A stretch of DNA of 64,000 bases from the NCBI GenBank assembly GCA_002633025.1, contig NMRB01002158.1:55758-119757 (forward strand), read 5' to 3'. The stretch is from Notospermus geniculatus (lineage: Eukaryota > Nemertea > Pilidiophora > Heteronemertea > Lineidae). The translations under genes and the position numbers were made by a program. The notes beneath the pieces were generated by a model. It was not told the DNA's origin, ran no database searches, and saw only the letters and a program-made list of their open reading frames with translations. This document shows, piece after piece, positions 24,596 through 36,360 of this stretch (positions are counted from its first letter, which is position 1; each line of letters starts with the position of its first letter).

Positions 24596-25250
24596 TGGCT
24601 GACACCTTCGCTAGGATGTTTTCTGGCCACGTGACTGAGACCTTTGGTACGATGTTTTCTGGCTACGTGACTGAGACCTTCGGTAGGACGTTTTCTAGCT
24701 ACGTGACTGATACCTTCGCTAGTACGTTTTCTGGCTATGTGAGTGAGACCTTCAGTAGGACGTTTTCCTACTTTGTGTCTGAGACCTTCGGTAGGACATT
24801 TTCTGGCCATGTCACGAGACCTTCGGTAGAACGTTTTCTGGCCACATGATTAAGACCTTCGGAAGGATGTTTTCTGGCCACATGATTAAGACCTTCGGTA
24901 GAACGTTTTCTGGCCACATGACAGACCTTCGGTAGGATGTTTTCTGGCTATGTGACTGAGCCCGTCGGAAGGACGTTTTCTGGTCACATGATTGAGACCT
25001 TCGGAAGGATGTTTTCTGGCCACATGATTAAGACCTTCGGAAGGATGTTTTCTGGCCACATGATTGAGACCTTCGGTAGGACGTTTTCTGGCCACATGAT
25101 TGAGACCTTCGGAAGGATGTTTTTTGGCCACATGATTGAGACCTTCGGAAGGATGTTTTCTGGCCACATGATTGAGACCTTCGGTAGGATGTTTTCTGGC
25201 CACGTGACTGAGAACGTCGGTAGGATTTTTTCTGACTACGTGGCTGAGTG
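24596..25250 (+). repeat. 36-bp minisatellite, about 18 units
   Basis: The unit reads GAGACCTTCGGTAGGACG then TTTTCTGGCCACATGATT, with alternative endings (TACGTGACT). Because the unit is a multiple of three and lacks stops, several frames on both strands stay open with a 12-residue period. Later units are more alike than early ones, suggesting recent expansion at the 3' side. Confidence 0.9.
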
Positions 25251-26012
25251 GAATATATGAAAATGGAATCGTCAGCTAATTATTGAGACCGTTCATTCGC
25301 GATGCAAAAAATGTCCCGCTGAAGGTCTTCTGTATCGTGTGATCCACTTTGTACCAGGATACTATCTGCAGAACTTCAATTAACAAGCTCAAAGACATGC
25401 GAATCGGATTGCCTCATCGAATATCACTACACTAAAAATCTCAGTTGCTAACACTATCATAAATCATTTTCTGATCCTGCATCATTTTATAAATACACTT
25501 GGTTAATTTGTCTGCTCTTTAGACTGTGAAACGAATTAGGAGCTGATAAATTACTCTAAGTAGCCGTGTGTACATGCAGCCTGCACGCAAGTGTACTTTT
25601 TGACAGTCTCTGTTTCACCGGGTCGGGGGGACGGGTAGGGGTCGGATGGGAAAAAAAGCTACACTGTATTGAATTCAGAATGTCCATACGTTCGCCGCCG
25701 ACGTTAGTGTACATGTAGTGTAAAATGTACTATGCTCTACCTGAACACATTAGAGCTCTGCTGAAGTTTTTTCAGTGTTTTCTGAAAATTAGAGCTTGAT
25801 TCTTTGAAGTACAGTACATATCAAGGAAGCATTTTGGGGACCTCCACAAGGCTATGAGACCTCTACCTCCACTCTTCCAACACTTTGAACATACCGTAAA
25901 TTTCAATACGGACTGGCTTTAAAATTCACTTTTTTGTCGTGTATTACATGTATGCTGACTACTAGTCCCATCCCCAGCAGAAGCATACAAGTAGGCCCTA
26001 TACTAGGAAATT

Positions 26013-26270
26013 TCGGGGTGTCAGGGTGGGGCAGTGCAAACACCTGCTCCTCCCACCAAAAAATAGAATACCATAGGTGTAGGGTTCGGGTCTCCGACAA
26101 GCGGTCAGAAGGTCCCGGGTTCGAATCCCACTGTGGCGTGAGACTTTCGGCAAGTCTCTTTCGCTTTCTCCTTCCAGGTGTATAAATTGGTACCGGTCGA
26201 AAAACTCAGATTGTAGTGCTGAATGAGCAGCTCATCTGAGTTCTACTGGAAGGTTTCAGGATAGACTGGG
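26013..26270 (+). mobile_element. tRNA-derived SINE, family 3 (composite)
   Basis: It starts GGGGTGTCAGGGTGGGGCAG, a degraded tRNA head. A B-box-like GGTTCGAATCC appears about 90 bases later, then a distinct body. The first 70 bases match those at 26338 and 38520. Confidence 0.6.
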
Positions 26271-26337
26271 GTTAAAGTGTAAAGTCCGATGATAGCCTCT
26301 ACCATTGATATCAGGACTAAACCCGAGCTTTTTTTAA

Positions 26338-26570
26338 ATTTCGGGGTGTCTCGGGCTGGTGCATTGAAAACACCTGCTCCTGCCACCAAACGTAAAGATG
26401 CCACATGGGTCATTGGGCCATCTTTTTTTAAGATGGGGATTTGGCCTAGTGGTTAAGGCGTGCTGCCCCTGAGTGCTGGCGATTGATGCCTTATGCGCGG
26501 GTCCGTGGGTTCGAGTCCGGTAGAAAGCTGTGTCTTTCACTTTAGAAACCTGTTATTATTTCATGCCGTT
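26338..26570 (+). mobile_element. tRNA-derived SINE, families 3 and 4 adjacent
   Basis: A family-3 head fragment (to about 26400) is followed by a second tRNA-like unit. That unit has A box TGGCCTAGTGG (26451) and B box GGTTCGAGTCC (26509-26519), with a tail TTTCACTTTAGAAACC. The same second unit lies inverted at 59063-59175. Confidence 0.65.
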
Positions 26571-28205
26571 TCAAAAAATAGCCTACAATTCTAGATATAA
26601 TCCGATATCCATGCACACTCATTTTTGACAACAAACACTTCTTTCTGATACAACAGGGAATCTGGGAGTGGGAAAAAAGTGAATATTCTCGGCAAATAAT
26701 GACAGTCATATCCAGGCATACCAGTGTCCTATATATCACAAGCAAGCTGCATTGTGAAATAAACACGTTTTATTTTTTTGATAATACCAACACGGATTCC
26801 TGCTTTGACTACAAAATGAGCAAGAAATGGGAGTCGCTGGTCTCAGCTGTTAAAGCACCAGACACAAATAAATCCGACGGGATATCGGAGATCAGTCGAC
26901 ACCTTCTGAGAACCAACTCATTGTCATCGGTACATGTGCATCGGGGAATGCAAGTCGTAGCTAATTTAGGCACGGAGGACCAAAAGAACTCACATCGTTG
27001 AACACGACCTGTTTACCAAAGGTACACCTGGTCATTACAGTCGTGGTGCATGCATGTGATGCTATTTACTATTTTCTGTACTATTCGAAGTAGTTTTAAT
27101 AGAAAATTCAAAAAATCCTTCTTGTACACGCTTTCTTGTACACGGGAGTAAGAAATAAAAGTGGAAAATAAAAAATGGGAAATTTTGCTATTTTTTGCGA
27201 ATTTTTCGATTTCTCAAATGGGGACTGAATTTTTTCCCATTTTGAAGGGAGAAATCTTCTTAAAACGATATCTGACATTTTGTCTGATTTTTCTGGCGAT
27301 ATTGCTAAAAATGGGGAAAAATTTACCCCAATTTGAGAAATTGAAAAATTCGCAAAAATTTCCAAAATTTCCGACTTCGTATTTTTCACTTTTCTTACTT
27401 CCTTGTACATGTACTTATTTTAACTTTACGTGTCTTGGTTTTGCGGACGTCTGGCGTCCACGACAGCTACTGTCCACCTATGTGGAGTCTTTTACTCGCC
27501 CTGGCATAGACACTCAGATACATGCGACAACTGTGACGGCTTTTTATCTCATCCAAGAGAGACCCTAATTGGTTCACAGCTTTTCTTCTGCATGCCCTTG
27601 CCGGGGATCGAACCTACGCACTGACCATGTTAAGGATTGAAAGTAAAGCGTGTCAAACCACTCGAACACCAGACCAGACCAGCGGTGTGCATTGACGACG
27701 CCCATCACATAGTCTACTGCTCGGTTATATAAAAAACAGCGCAAATCATTTCAACGAGCGAACCCCTTGTCTGGGTACTTCCCTGCTAGTGCCATTACAG
27801 CGCCAAATACCGATCCATCTCGACAGTGCGACGACGTAAACGGCCAACCCGGGCGAAATACAACCGATCAAGCATCCCCTTCGAAATCGCGTCAGTAATT
27901 TTCACAGCAGTGGACCTTCTGCGCTGCGACCGTGATGGATGGAAGTAATTAACCCAACGTGACGTCACCTGTAAACATCTCCAAATGAGACCAATTTGCA
28001 AGATGTCCAATTTCGGTGAACAACCATTTGCAGCAATTGGTTCCATTGGCAATTTTAGCGAATACCCGTCTAAGATATATCAAGGTGTCCAAGTGAAGGT
28101 TACATAGATTCGCTTTGCAATAAATCGTGTGTTTCTGCAGATGGTTTCAGAAACGATTTAGCAGTTTCCTACGTTAATGGGGGCATCCTGAGCACATTAT
28201 CAGGA
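26571..28205. other. Intergenic, gene uncertain
   Basis: A frame from ATG 26816 to 27001 and a minus-strand segment ending in a donor (27969-28052, TTACAG|GTGACG) are open but short and unrecognised. The tract 27160-27390 has repeated AAAATTTTTCG-like words in both orientations. Confidence 0.35.
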
Positions 28206-28526
28206 CTGAAGAGCGAGTTATCACGTCCGCTAAACAAGCAGGTCAGCCGTTCTAATCTAGCCCCGACCGTGTGGCCCTGCCGCCTCAGTCCGTCGTATGG
28301 GACAGTAAGCCGTCGTGCCTTACCTAACGCCGTATTTTAGAATGTTCCTTAACATTAAGGTCCACCTTAAATCTACTGTTCTCGATGGTTTTACAGTAGA
28401 CTTAAGGTCGACCTTTAAACGTTAAGGAACTTTCTAAAATACGATTTCTAAAAAAGGGCATCCAAGACCCCATCCAAGTGAGGAACATGAGTAGCTTTTC
28501 CGTGCTTACCAGGACAAATAATGCTA
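28206..28526 (+). mobile_element. tRNA-derived SINE, family 1, split by a palindromic insertion
   Basis: The head and body up to GCCGTCGTGCCTTA (28206-28321) resume as CCCCATCCAAGTGAGGAAC at 28468. The break is filled by the palindrome at 28329-28444. The SINE must therefore be older than the palindrome. Confidence 0.75.
28329..28444. mobile_element. Palindromic MITE (CGTATTTTAGAA ends), copy 1, inside a SINE
   Basis: CGTATTTTAGAATGTTCCTTA and its mirror TAAGGAACTTTCTAAAATACG bound the element; the centre has TCTCGATGGTTTTACA. Same family as 62053-62172. It interrupts the SINE at 28206. Confidence 0.88.
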
Positions 28527-28712
28527 AATGTATGGTTTCGACAAATAAAATACATTATCAGGACTTGCTGCGACATAACTTCAGTGGACTTGCACAGAAA
28601 CCTTTGGTAACATCTTGGCATCGTCTATTTCAAGATGTACCAAGAAAGGTGTCCCCAGGAGGAAGTATCCTGGGGAACGAAGTCAGACGTTAGAAAAATG
28701 AATTAGACATCT

Positions 28713-28815
28713 GGGCCCATATTCATAAATCCTTGCTAACTTAGTTGGTTGCTAGTTGTCTACATTTGTCTGTACAAACCAGGCACTTTTAGCAAGGTTT
28801 TAAGAATATGGGACC
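28713..28815. mobile_element. Palindromic MITE (GGGCCCATATTCATAAA ends), copy 1
   Basis: Ends GGGCCCATATTCATAAA and TTTTAAGAATATGGGACC. Inner block CTTGCTAACTTAGTTGGTTG. Related to 42609-42724. Confidence 0.82.
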
Positions 28816-29565
28816 TGGATCCTACACCTTAAAGGTTTGGACAGAAATTCTCCAGAAAGACACTACATTATATCGCATACAAAGGCGTCGTTTGGGCATA
28901 TATTTTCTCTTAATTTTCGCTGCAATCTATCAGGACCTCAGGCCAAAATCAATTATGTAATCATTTTTTGGTCCAAGAATGATATGCATGAAGTGTATTC
29001 ATGAAGTATGACATAAATCTATTCGTGACATAATGATATGATATAAATCAGAGCAGAATTCTCGAGCGTTGATATCTTTAATCACAACACAATGTGCCAA
29101 CCATGGAACAAATCTTGCATTCAATTGGCCCACGAGTGGCCATTATTATTGGAAGGCCATAGAATTGCACTTTCCCCCTCCAGGGAGTTCCGCACAGAAT
29201 AAGTATCCTTCCTTTATGTTGCCTTATATCCTTAGTGAGACCATTCTCAATTTACTCAGACATGATTTGAAAACCAGATTATTGATCTACGCTCCTGGAC
29301 ATGACGAATTTGTGTATCTAAGACTCAGATGGAGAGAAAGAGTCCGAAGGGAAACTGCGGAGAAATGAAGGCCTTGGGGTTGTGCAGCACTTGATACATC
29401 GATTTCGGTGTACTTTTCAATATGACCTTGCGGCTGCAATGTTACTTTAGTTGAATGCACATTATATTATTCACTACAAGAATAATAGCAAAAGTAGGTA
29501 AGAGAGGAAATAGGCAGCTCATAAAGAAGTATTTTACAGCTGGATTTGTTAACTGCTTATTTGAT

Positions 29566-30041
29566 TTTCCGTCAGGGCCGTAGCCAACGCATTATTGACC
29601 CTGGCAAGTACGGAGGAGGCCATCTCAAGCTATGCATGTTCCTCACTTGGATGGGGTCTTTTACTTGCCCTTGCAAAGGCGCAAGGTACAAGGCACCTCG
29701 GCTTATTTTCCCTTGCGAAGGCCGTGAAGATCAGGGACCTTATTCACGAAGCTCCCGTAACTTACGGGAGTGCGCAAACTATTGTCCTTTAGCGGACAAC
29801 CTATTGTTCACTATCAGCCTGACAAAGGATTTGCGTACACCCTTAAAGTTACGGGAGCTTTGTGAATAACGTCCCAGGGGTGATAATCCCATATGGCCTG
29901 GGCTGGATTAGAACCCACCTAGTGTCCGATGCGACGGACGTGACAAGCCAGGGATGATTATCTCCTAATGGCCCGGGCTGGATTCGAACCCGGGGCCTTT
30001 TCCTTACCAGCGGACGTCATAACCACTAGGCTAACAAGGCT
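29566..30041 (-). mobile_element. tRNA-derived SINE, family 1, split by a palindrome and with two tRNA heads
   Basis: The inverted 3' end starts TTTTCCGTCAGGGCC. The body is interrupted by the palindrome at 29733-29875. After it come two successive inverted heads, one around 29890-29950 and one ending in an intact B box (GGATTCGAACC) and A box (CCACTAGGCTA). This indicates tandem or nested SINE insertion. Confidence 0.75.
29733..29875. mobile_element. Palindromic MITE (GGGACCTTATTCACGAAGCT ends), inside a SINE
   Basis: GGGACCTTATTCACGAAGCT is mirrored by AGCTTTGTGAATAACGTCCC, with CCCGTAACTT/AAGTTACGGG next. A further small palindrome (AACTTACGGGAG) lies in the left arm. Confidence 0.85.
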
Positions 30042-30714
30042 TTTCAAAAGCAAGTCTCCTTCATAAAGAAGTAACCAGCCTGTCCGATCCACAACCCCCT
30101 CCACCCCATCCCCCCCCCNACTCTATCCCTCTAAGCCACAATGCTCTCGGTGACTAAAATTCACCATCATTCCTTATCAAGTCCCACTGTTTAACTTTAT
30201 GCATGTATATTAGATTTTCGTTGCGATATTTCAAGTTCAAACTAGCGAATCCATGAGAAAAGGAAGAAATTTTAAAACTAATGTACTTTTTCATGCATAA
30301 TCTGTTCATATTTACGTCACGGACGATGTGGTCCAACCCAAGGGGGAACTACACCCCGATGGTGCTTACAAATCAGCTTCGCCTTGTCTCAAACACTCTC
30401 AAACAAAATGGATCACAACCATTTAGTCCCCAAGGCGGTTAAATCAATAGAACTGCCCTGGGCATGCAAGGCATCCGGGGAAACTCTGTAAATATTTCAG
30501 CTTGGATGCAATTACACTGATTTATGGAGAAATTTTTGCAGATTCTTGCTTTTTCAACGATATTCTGGCATATTGTGGCGACAAGTAGAGGGCAGGCATA
30601 TAGTCATTCCACTGGGAGAAAGAACTCAAAGTTTCTGCCCAGCGCTAATAGTGAGGTTTCGCAAATCTAACGAAACAAGAAGTACGAAATTCAACTTCAT
30701 CTTCAGGACCTAAT

Positions 30715-31126
30715 GTATTTCTGGAGATGGTTGGTACCACAAATGTCCCCGCTGCCAGTGCATCTTTTAGCATATCATGTAATGCCCCCTGTACACGATC
30801 CAATTTTTCGTCCAATTTTTGGGAAATTCAGATTCCGGGCCTATTTGGGGCTTCAATGTATAAACCCGCATGTATGCCTTTATTGAGCACATTCAGAAAA
30901 TTGGATGAAAAATTTGATCGTGTACAGCGGGCATAATACCGAGAGAGTTATTGTGCATCTTGGATTTTTAAATTTCCACTTTCGTATCTACGAAACTGTG
31001 GAAACGAAAGACAAATTACATGTAATAAGTTTAATATACACCGTAACTCGATCGGTCTCACGTCATACGCTAAAAGACGCTTTTGCAGAAGGCGATATTT
31101 GTGGTACCAAGCATTTCCTGAAATAC
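30715..31126. mobile_element. Inverted-repeat element (GGTTGGTACCACAAAT ends) holding a nested palindrome
   Basis: TGGTTGGTACCACAAAT at the left is mirrored by ATTTGTGGTACCAAGCA at the right. Related ends occur at 15431, 38020 and 38480. The palindrome at 30786-30932 lies inside. Confidence 0.75.
30786..30932. mobile_element. Palindromic MITE (CTGTACACGATCCAA ends), nested
   Basis: CCCTGTACACGATCCAATTT and its mirror AAATTTGATCGTGTACAG. It includes TTTTTCGTCCAATTTT / AAAATTGGATGAAAAA. Confidence 0.82.
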
Positions 31127-31200
31127 CCTCCGAGTGCCAACTACTGACCATAAATATTTTATTCGCTGTTCCTCCTGTGGCGCACTGTTGTAGAGGGCTG

Positions 31201-31345
31201 GGTTATTCAAAACACCGTTTCTGCTATTTTGGCGTTATCTCTAACGTGGCGTTAACTGCAGTGGGCTTCGCTGACGGAAATAACGCCAAGATACATGTAC
31301 ATATAGCACTAACGGCACGTTAGTCACAAATGCTGTTTTGAACAA
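31201..31345. mobile_element. Palindromic MITE (GTTATTCAAAACA ends)
   Basis: GTTATTCAAAACACCGTTT is mirrored by CTGTTTTGAACAAG. The inner arms are TTGGCGTTAT and ATAACGCCAA. Confidence 0.75.
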
Positions 31346-32565
31346 GAGGTGTAACGTTTTTCAGTGAGGCTATTTTTCTGTGTGATTCACACTGTTTGGA
31401 ACGCACTGGGAAACGGACTCGCTTTTTTTGTCTGTGTCTCCCCCGATTGTCAAGTCGCTGCCTATTCCGTCAATCTATTGTAATGTCACACTGGCACACA
31501 TGCCTCACTGAAAACCGTTACACCGGGCCCTGAGCACCAGTCTCCAACTGGTGAGTGTCCCATCGCAGTTTCTCACCGGAAATTATTACGCCGTCTTGGA
31601 GACGATTTACTGATATATGACGACAAGAACTAGAAAAAAATACCACCTGCGTCTATCAGTGCACCTGAAGTGCAGCTCTGTTTTAAAGCTTATTAATCAG
31701 AGTATGTATGTAGTTGCATCGAATATAAGATGACGATATAAACTTAGATATCTGACGAACGTGTAAGAACGTGGTAATTAGCTAAGTATCTCCGGGCCCC
31801 TCTCAATCTGTGAAGTACCTCGAGCTGGGTATCATCAGCTTACAGTGAGCGTCATTTACAAGAAACACCTAAGAAGGAAGGAAAAGACATAGGGTCTTAG
31901 GTGATGTGTCACTCGAAAGAGGGAAGCTAACAAAAGAGTTTAAGAAGTCGAAGTGGGCTGCTGTGTTGGCAATCACATTATTTCTTTCTTTAGTGTGAGA
32001 AATAATAACGATGGGTCTTATATTGCGCAGTATTCAGGCAGAATTTGCCGACTCAGTGCGCTTTACATTATTATCCGTGGCTCTTGGCCTGTTCATTCTT
32101 TTTGAACTATCGGAATTCCCTGGGAACCTTCACAAGGTTTAGCTGGCAATTTTTAGCTTTCCCTCAGAAAATGTAAGAAATATCATGAGGATCGTCAGGT
32201 CCTTTTCAAAAAATGACGAATGCAAGACTAATGCATTGTCGATAAGTATTCGAATGCACAGGTCTCTCTAGGGTGTGCTTAAGAGATCACCGATATCAAA
32301 ATTTTGATAATCTCAAATATCTCAGCAATCACTCAACACATTTTGATGAAACAAAGCCCAAAATCCTTAGAAAATTTCACTCTATCAAAACTGCAACAAA
32401 AATCACAAAAAATTACATGTACATAATAAAAAGTTTGATTTTTCGTGTTTTTTCTGATGGGCTATTTCATAATTACGTTATTTCCAAAATTTTGATGCAG
32501 AAATATAACCAACAAGATACACTTTCATGTGGAACAAACCGTGTTAAAATTGGCCCAGTAGTATT
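31346..32565. other. Intergenic, no gene seen
   Basis: It includes the dispersed repeat at 32288. The stretch 31355-31520 shares AACACTG/CAGTGTT-type words with 16900-17060 and 48770-48930, perhaps old copies of one element. Confidence 0.35.
32288..32430 (-). repeat. Dispersed repeat, copy 2
   Basis: Inverted match to 15480-15600 (ATTTTGATGAAACAAAGCCC, CTATCAAAACTGCAACAAAA). Non-coding. Confidence 0.65.
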
Positions 32566-32760
32566 TGTGACCCGATCCAGCAAAAGTAGGCGCAAGTCGC
32601 AAACGAGGAAAGGGTTAACGGCCTTACAACACAATAGCTGAAATGTACGCCTCGGCGGGTGGACAACAGTAATGGACAGAGGTGATAATAGCTGAGTAAA
32701 CTGATGACCGGTGATGATAACCTGCGACTTGCGCCTACTTTTGGTAGATCGGGTCACATT
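32566..32760 (+). mobile_element. MITE with TGTGACCCGATC...AAAAGTAGGCGCAAGTCGC ends, copy 1
   Basis: Ends TGTGACCCGATCCAGCAAAA and GATCGGGTCACA mirror each other, as do AAGTAGGCGCAAGTCGCA and TGCGACTTGCGCCTACTT. A second copy is at 60541. Confidence 0.88.
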
Positions 32761-33278
32761 TGAAATATTCAGAGTATCAGGTGTAGAAAAACTTATGTCC
32801 ATGACTGCACACAGAAGACCAGGATGCTTTTATCAGCATTTCACTGTGAAGCCACAATTTTTTGTTATCATCATTTTAATTCAATTAGTTTGATATCTGA
32901 TTCGATTTTAAACCAACCAAGAAGTCTCGTGAAATTTGACTAGATTGCCAATGAGTGTCCCGGGTGTATCAATGCCAGTCAAATATATCCAGAAATTTCT
33001 GACTGCTGTTCAACCCAAGGTCAAGATTAATCATCTCCGGCATATTCTGCGGTACAGCCATCACTAGCCAAGCGAAAACTCATTAAAATCCATGGTTACG
33101 ATAGAGTGGGCAACTAGGTTGTCAGGGTAGTGTTCCTAAATCAGTGAGACATGCGAAGTTAGAATTGATTGAGAAAGATACACCGCACATGAAGCACAAA
33201 TACATGTACAATAACAACTGATGTACGTGCGTGCACGAACACGCTACAAATAAAGGGTTTTCAAGTGGATGTATTTCA

Positions 33279-33491
33279 TTTTTCCGTCAGGGCCGACACT
33301 ATATCCACTCATGTTCCTCACTTGGATGGGGTCTTTTACTTGCCCTTGCAAAGACAAGGTACAAGGCACCACGGCTTACTGTCCCATGCGACGGACTTGA
33401 AGAGCCGGGAATTAAATCCCATATGGCCCGGGCTGGATTCGAACCCGAGACCTGCCCCTTACGGAGCGGACGTGATAACCACTCGACTATT
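33279..33491 (-). mobile_element. tRNA-derived SINE, family 1
   Basis: Reverse-oriented copy with a well preserved body and B box (GGATTCGAACC). Its 3' end is shortened: the block between the CAGGGCC tail and the CTCATGTTCCTC body is missing. Confidence 0.82.
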
Positions 33492-34485
33492 GTTCGGTGC
33501 CAAAAACAGAAACATGTGCTTTTTACGCTTTCATCCATTCTTAGACTTATTGCTGCCCTTTATAACCTCTTGGAAAGCCGTGCAGCATGTGATATCCGCG
33601 CCGAGAAACAAATTTTTTGCGGGACAAAGTTTCGTATCCATATAATGTAAAAAAATCAGTACTTGAGTGTCATTAACGGCAATCACAATAGGTCGCAGCA
33701 AACTACGCTCATTAGTAACAAGTAGAAGGCAAGACATGGGTGGGAAATCCGACATAGACACCAAAATTATTTTTTTGTCGCGCTCAAGTTCATGTTATAA
33801 AATATAAAACCTAACTTAACGAATCAAGTCGCGTTCATTACTTAAAGTTTCATCTTACACATACTGAATCTTTTTTCAAACACTTTTACTGTGTTTGAAA
33901 TTTTACATTGATATTCTCAGTGAAATTAGAAAGGCCCACTTAAAACTGACGAAGGTGTCATTAAGAAGGCGAGGGGATTCGTGAGAAAGGTGTTGACGCA
34001 TTCTCTGATAAATAGAATGACTTCTCCATCCGAATATTTATGAGAAGTATCGTATCACTTGACTCTAACGAACCGGTGCTGAAGGGCATTTGGTGAGTCA
34101 CTAGATTAGAAAAAAAGTGAATTTGAAACTAAAATCGAAGGTGCTACACAGAACACTAAAACTAAAAGGAATTTCCAATGATTTTGAACACTAAAATGCG
34201 TTGTTCAATAGGAGCAGTCAGCCGCGCTTATTGCCAACAGATGGCAGCAAAGTTCTAGCCGACCTCACCAATATACAGGAAAATCTACGTGATTGCTGCT
34301 CGATCAGTAATGACTGGGTCCGCTATTATGCATTGAATTGGGCCGTAGTAACACCTATTGGTCAACTCGCTGACAGCAGAGTTCCTATTGGCTGGTGCAT
34401 CACGTGAATTTGGAACTTATAAAGTACATGTACGCGGATGGTGCTGCCATGTATCGTAAATCACTACATTTTTAAAACCCACTAA

Positions 34486-34740
34486 GGGAGCCTTGATAGC
34501 CTAGTGGTTATCATGCCCACTTAGCAGGCGGCAAGTCCCGGGCCATATGGCATTAATCATCCCTGGCTCTTCAGTCCGTCTATGGGACAGAAAGTCGTGG
34601 TGCCTTGTACCTTTGCAAGGGCAAGTAAAAGACCCATCCAAGTGAGGAACATGAGTAGTTTGAGATGGCCTCTTCCATACTTACCAGGGCCAATCATGCT
34701 ATGGCTTCGGCCCTGACGGGAGAATCAAATAGAACAAATA
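34486..34740 (+). mobile_element. tRNA-derived SINE, family 1, B box deleted
   Basis: The A box is intact (TAGCCTAGTGG). A deletion between CCCGGG and CCATATGG removes the B box. The body and AAATAGAACAAATAC tail remain. It could not be transcribed as a new master copy. Confidence 0.8.
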
Positions 34741-34841
34741 CTAAGGAAGGATTTGGAAGGGAAACTATTATAGCAGCTACACTGACATGACTGTGCTCGT
34801 GAAAGTAAGAAATTTCGACGATGTCCAATGAGTACAATGCG

Positions 34842-35194
34842 TTAAAGGGAGACTCCACTCATTGTGTAAAATTTTGAATTTTTGAAATATCGTTAATACA
34901 TTCAAATCCACTGATATCTGCAACATGTCGTATTTTTTTTAAATCAGCAAACTCATCATTTCAAGTATTTTAATTGGATCCAAAGGGGACCATTGCACAA
35001 CACTCATGATGTCATGAGTGCTCAATGCATATTTACATCAAGGTACAACCAATAGGCCTAGGCAGTCACAGTATTAGCTCATTCACTACAAAGGTCGTCA
35101 CCCTATTGACACTAGTGACATCACAACTCATGGCAACAATCTACATGGATTGATAAAAATTCAAAAGTTTACAATGAGTGGAGTCTCCATTTAA
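34842..35194 (+). mobile_element. TTAA-flanked MITE (AAGGGAGACTCCACTCATTG ends), copy 1
   Basis: TTAAAGGGAGACTCCACTCA and its mirror TGAGTGGAGTCTCCATTTAA bound about 350 bases. TTAA at both sides is the piggyBac-type target, so a nonautonomous piggyBac relative is inferred. The interior is nearly the same as the copy at 56040. Confidence 0.85.
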
Positions 35195-35840
35195 GTACAT
35201 GTGCCTTGTTCGACCGGCTGGTACAGTCAATGGAGACGAGGATTATTCTCCTTCGTCGTGCGATGCCGTAAGTCGAGACATCACATCCTGAAACCTTTGT
35301 TGACGCCTTGTACACCGATAAGGGTCAAATGATAAAACCCCTGGATGACAAAGGAGTTAAAGGCCAAATGCCACAGACGGTCCTTTACATTTCCCCACTA
35401 ATAATCCGTGTTTTGACCCGCAGTTCCAGTGTGAATAATAGTCCTAAGTATCCTCAGGAAATAAGCTGATACTAGGAGCCCAAGTCATCGATTTTTTAGG
35501 GATGTTATGGGAAAACCCGGAAGATACTCTATTGTTAGGTGTCGGTTTTTCTCGGAGGGGACAGTCCACGCAACACGAGTGTATGGTAATTGCAGTAGAT
35601 TGAACCAATAATCTTTTCTCACGTGATATTCATACTTCCGTATCCTGATAATTTCATGTTCGCGGTGTTAGATTAAATCTCCGCCAGAAAAAAATGTTAG
35701 GGTTTGGGGCGACATTTCTTACACGGTAAACGTTGTTAGCAACAAACGTGAGGCGGTCTCGAAAACTCGTCAGATGTCGCTGAATGATCAACAAGTGCTG
35801 TCAGATTGCCTGAGCATTGATCTGCCACTTTTTCCTGTAC

Positions 35841-36072
35841 ACAGTGACTGCCTTTTGAGGCGAGTGATCACTCTCGCTCACCATACATGCCATAGCTCGC
35901 GTAAAATCATTTTAGGTGAATGATTTTTCACTCACCATATGGACAGCTGTAAACTCACCTAAACGGCGTGTTTTCACCAGTAATTTGGGGGAAATGAAAT
36001 GAATCACTCGCCTAGTGATGGTTAGGTGAGCCCTTTTCAGCTCGCCTGGATATTTCAAAAGGCAGTCACTGT
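35841..36072. mobile_element. Inverted-repeat MITE (ACAGTGACTGCCTTTTGA ends)
   Basis: ACAGTGACTGCCTTTTGA is mirrored by TCAAAAGGCAGTCACTGT. Inside are repeated TCACTCGCC/GGCGAGTGA motifs and short CTCACC/GGTGAG repeats. Confidence 0.85.
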
Positions 36073-36360
36073 AATCACATACCTGTACATTTCAGCTATT
36101 GAAATGTGCGGGTTCACAAACTTCGGCATTTAACACTTTCAAATGCGACATCCGACATGTTTTTCTAGATTCCTCACACTACGATAGAGTCTGTTGAAGG
36201 AAATTGGGGAGAACCGAATCAACGATCTTTTCTTGCATATAGAAATCCTACGACACAAATATTGCAGAAATACGTTTCAGTGGCTCAAACAAAATTTGCT
36301 GACTCAGAAGAAATTTGTTTTTTTTAAATTTTTTACAAAAAAACACGATGCCCAAATGAA

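Noticed and set aside
24596-25250. A CRISPR array
   Set aside because: There are no unique spacers, the units are contiguous, and the genome is eukaryotic.
24547-25260. A repeat protein encoded by the 36-bp minisatellite
   Set aside because: Frames are broken at 24840-24930 and the opposite strand is equally open, so coding is not favoured. Kept only as a finding.
26445-26525. A tRNA gene with GGTTCGAGTCC
   Set aside because: A second copy at 59063-59175 shares the sequence beyond the tRNA part, and the A-to-B spacing is too long for a simple tRNA.
29069-29368. A 99-codon ORF
   Set aside because: No motif or splice support, and its length is expected by chance in a window of this size.
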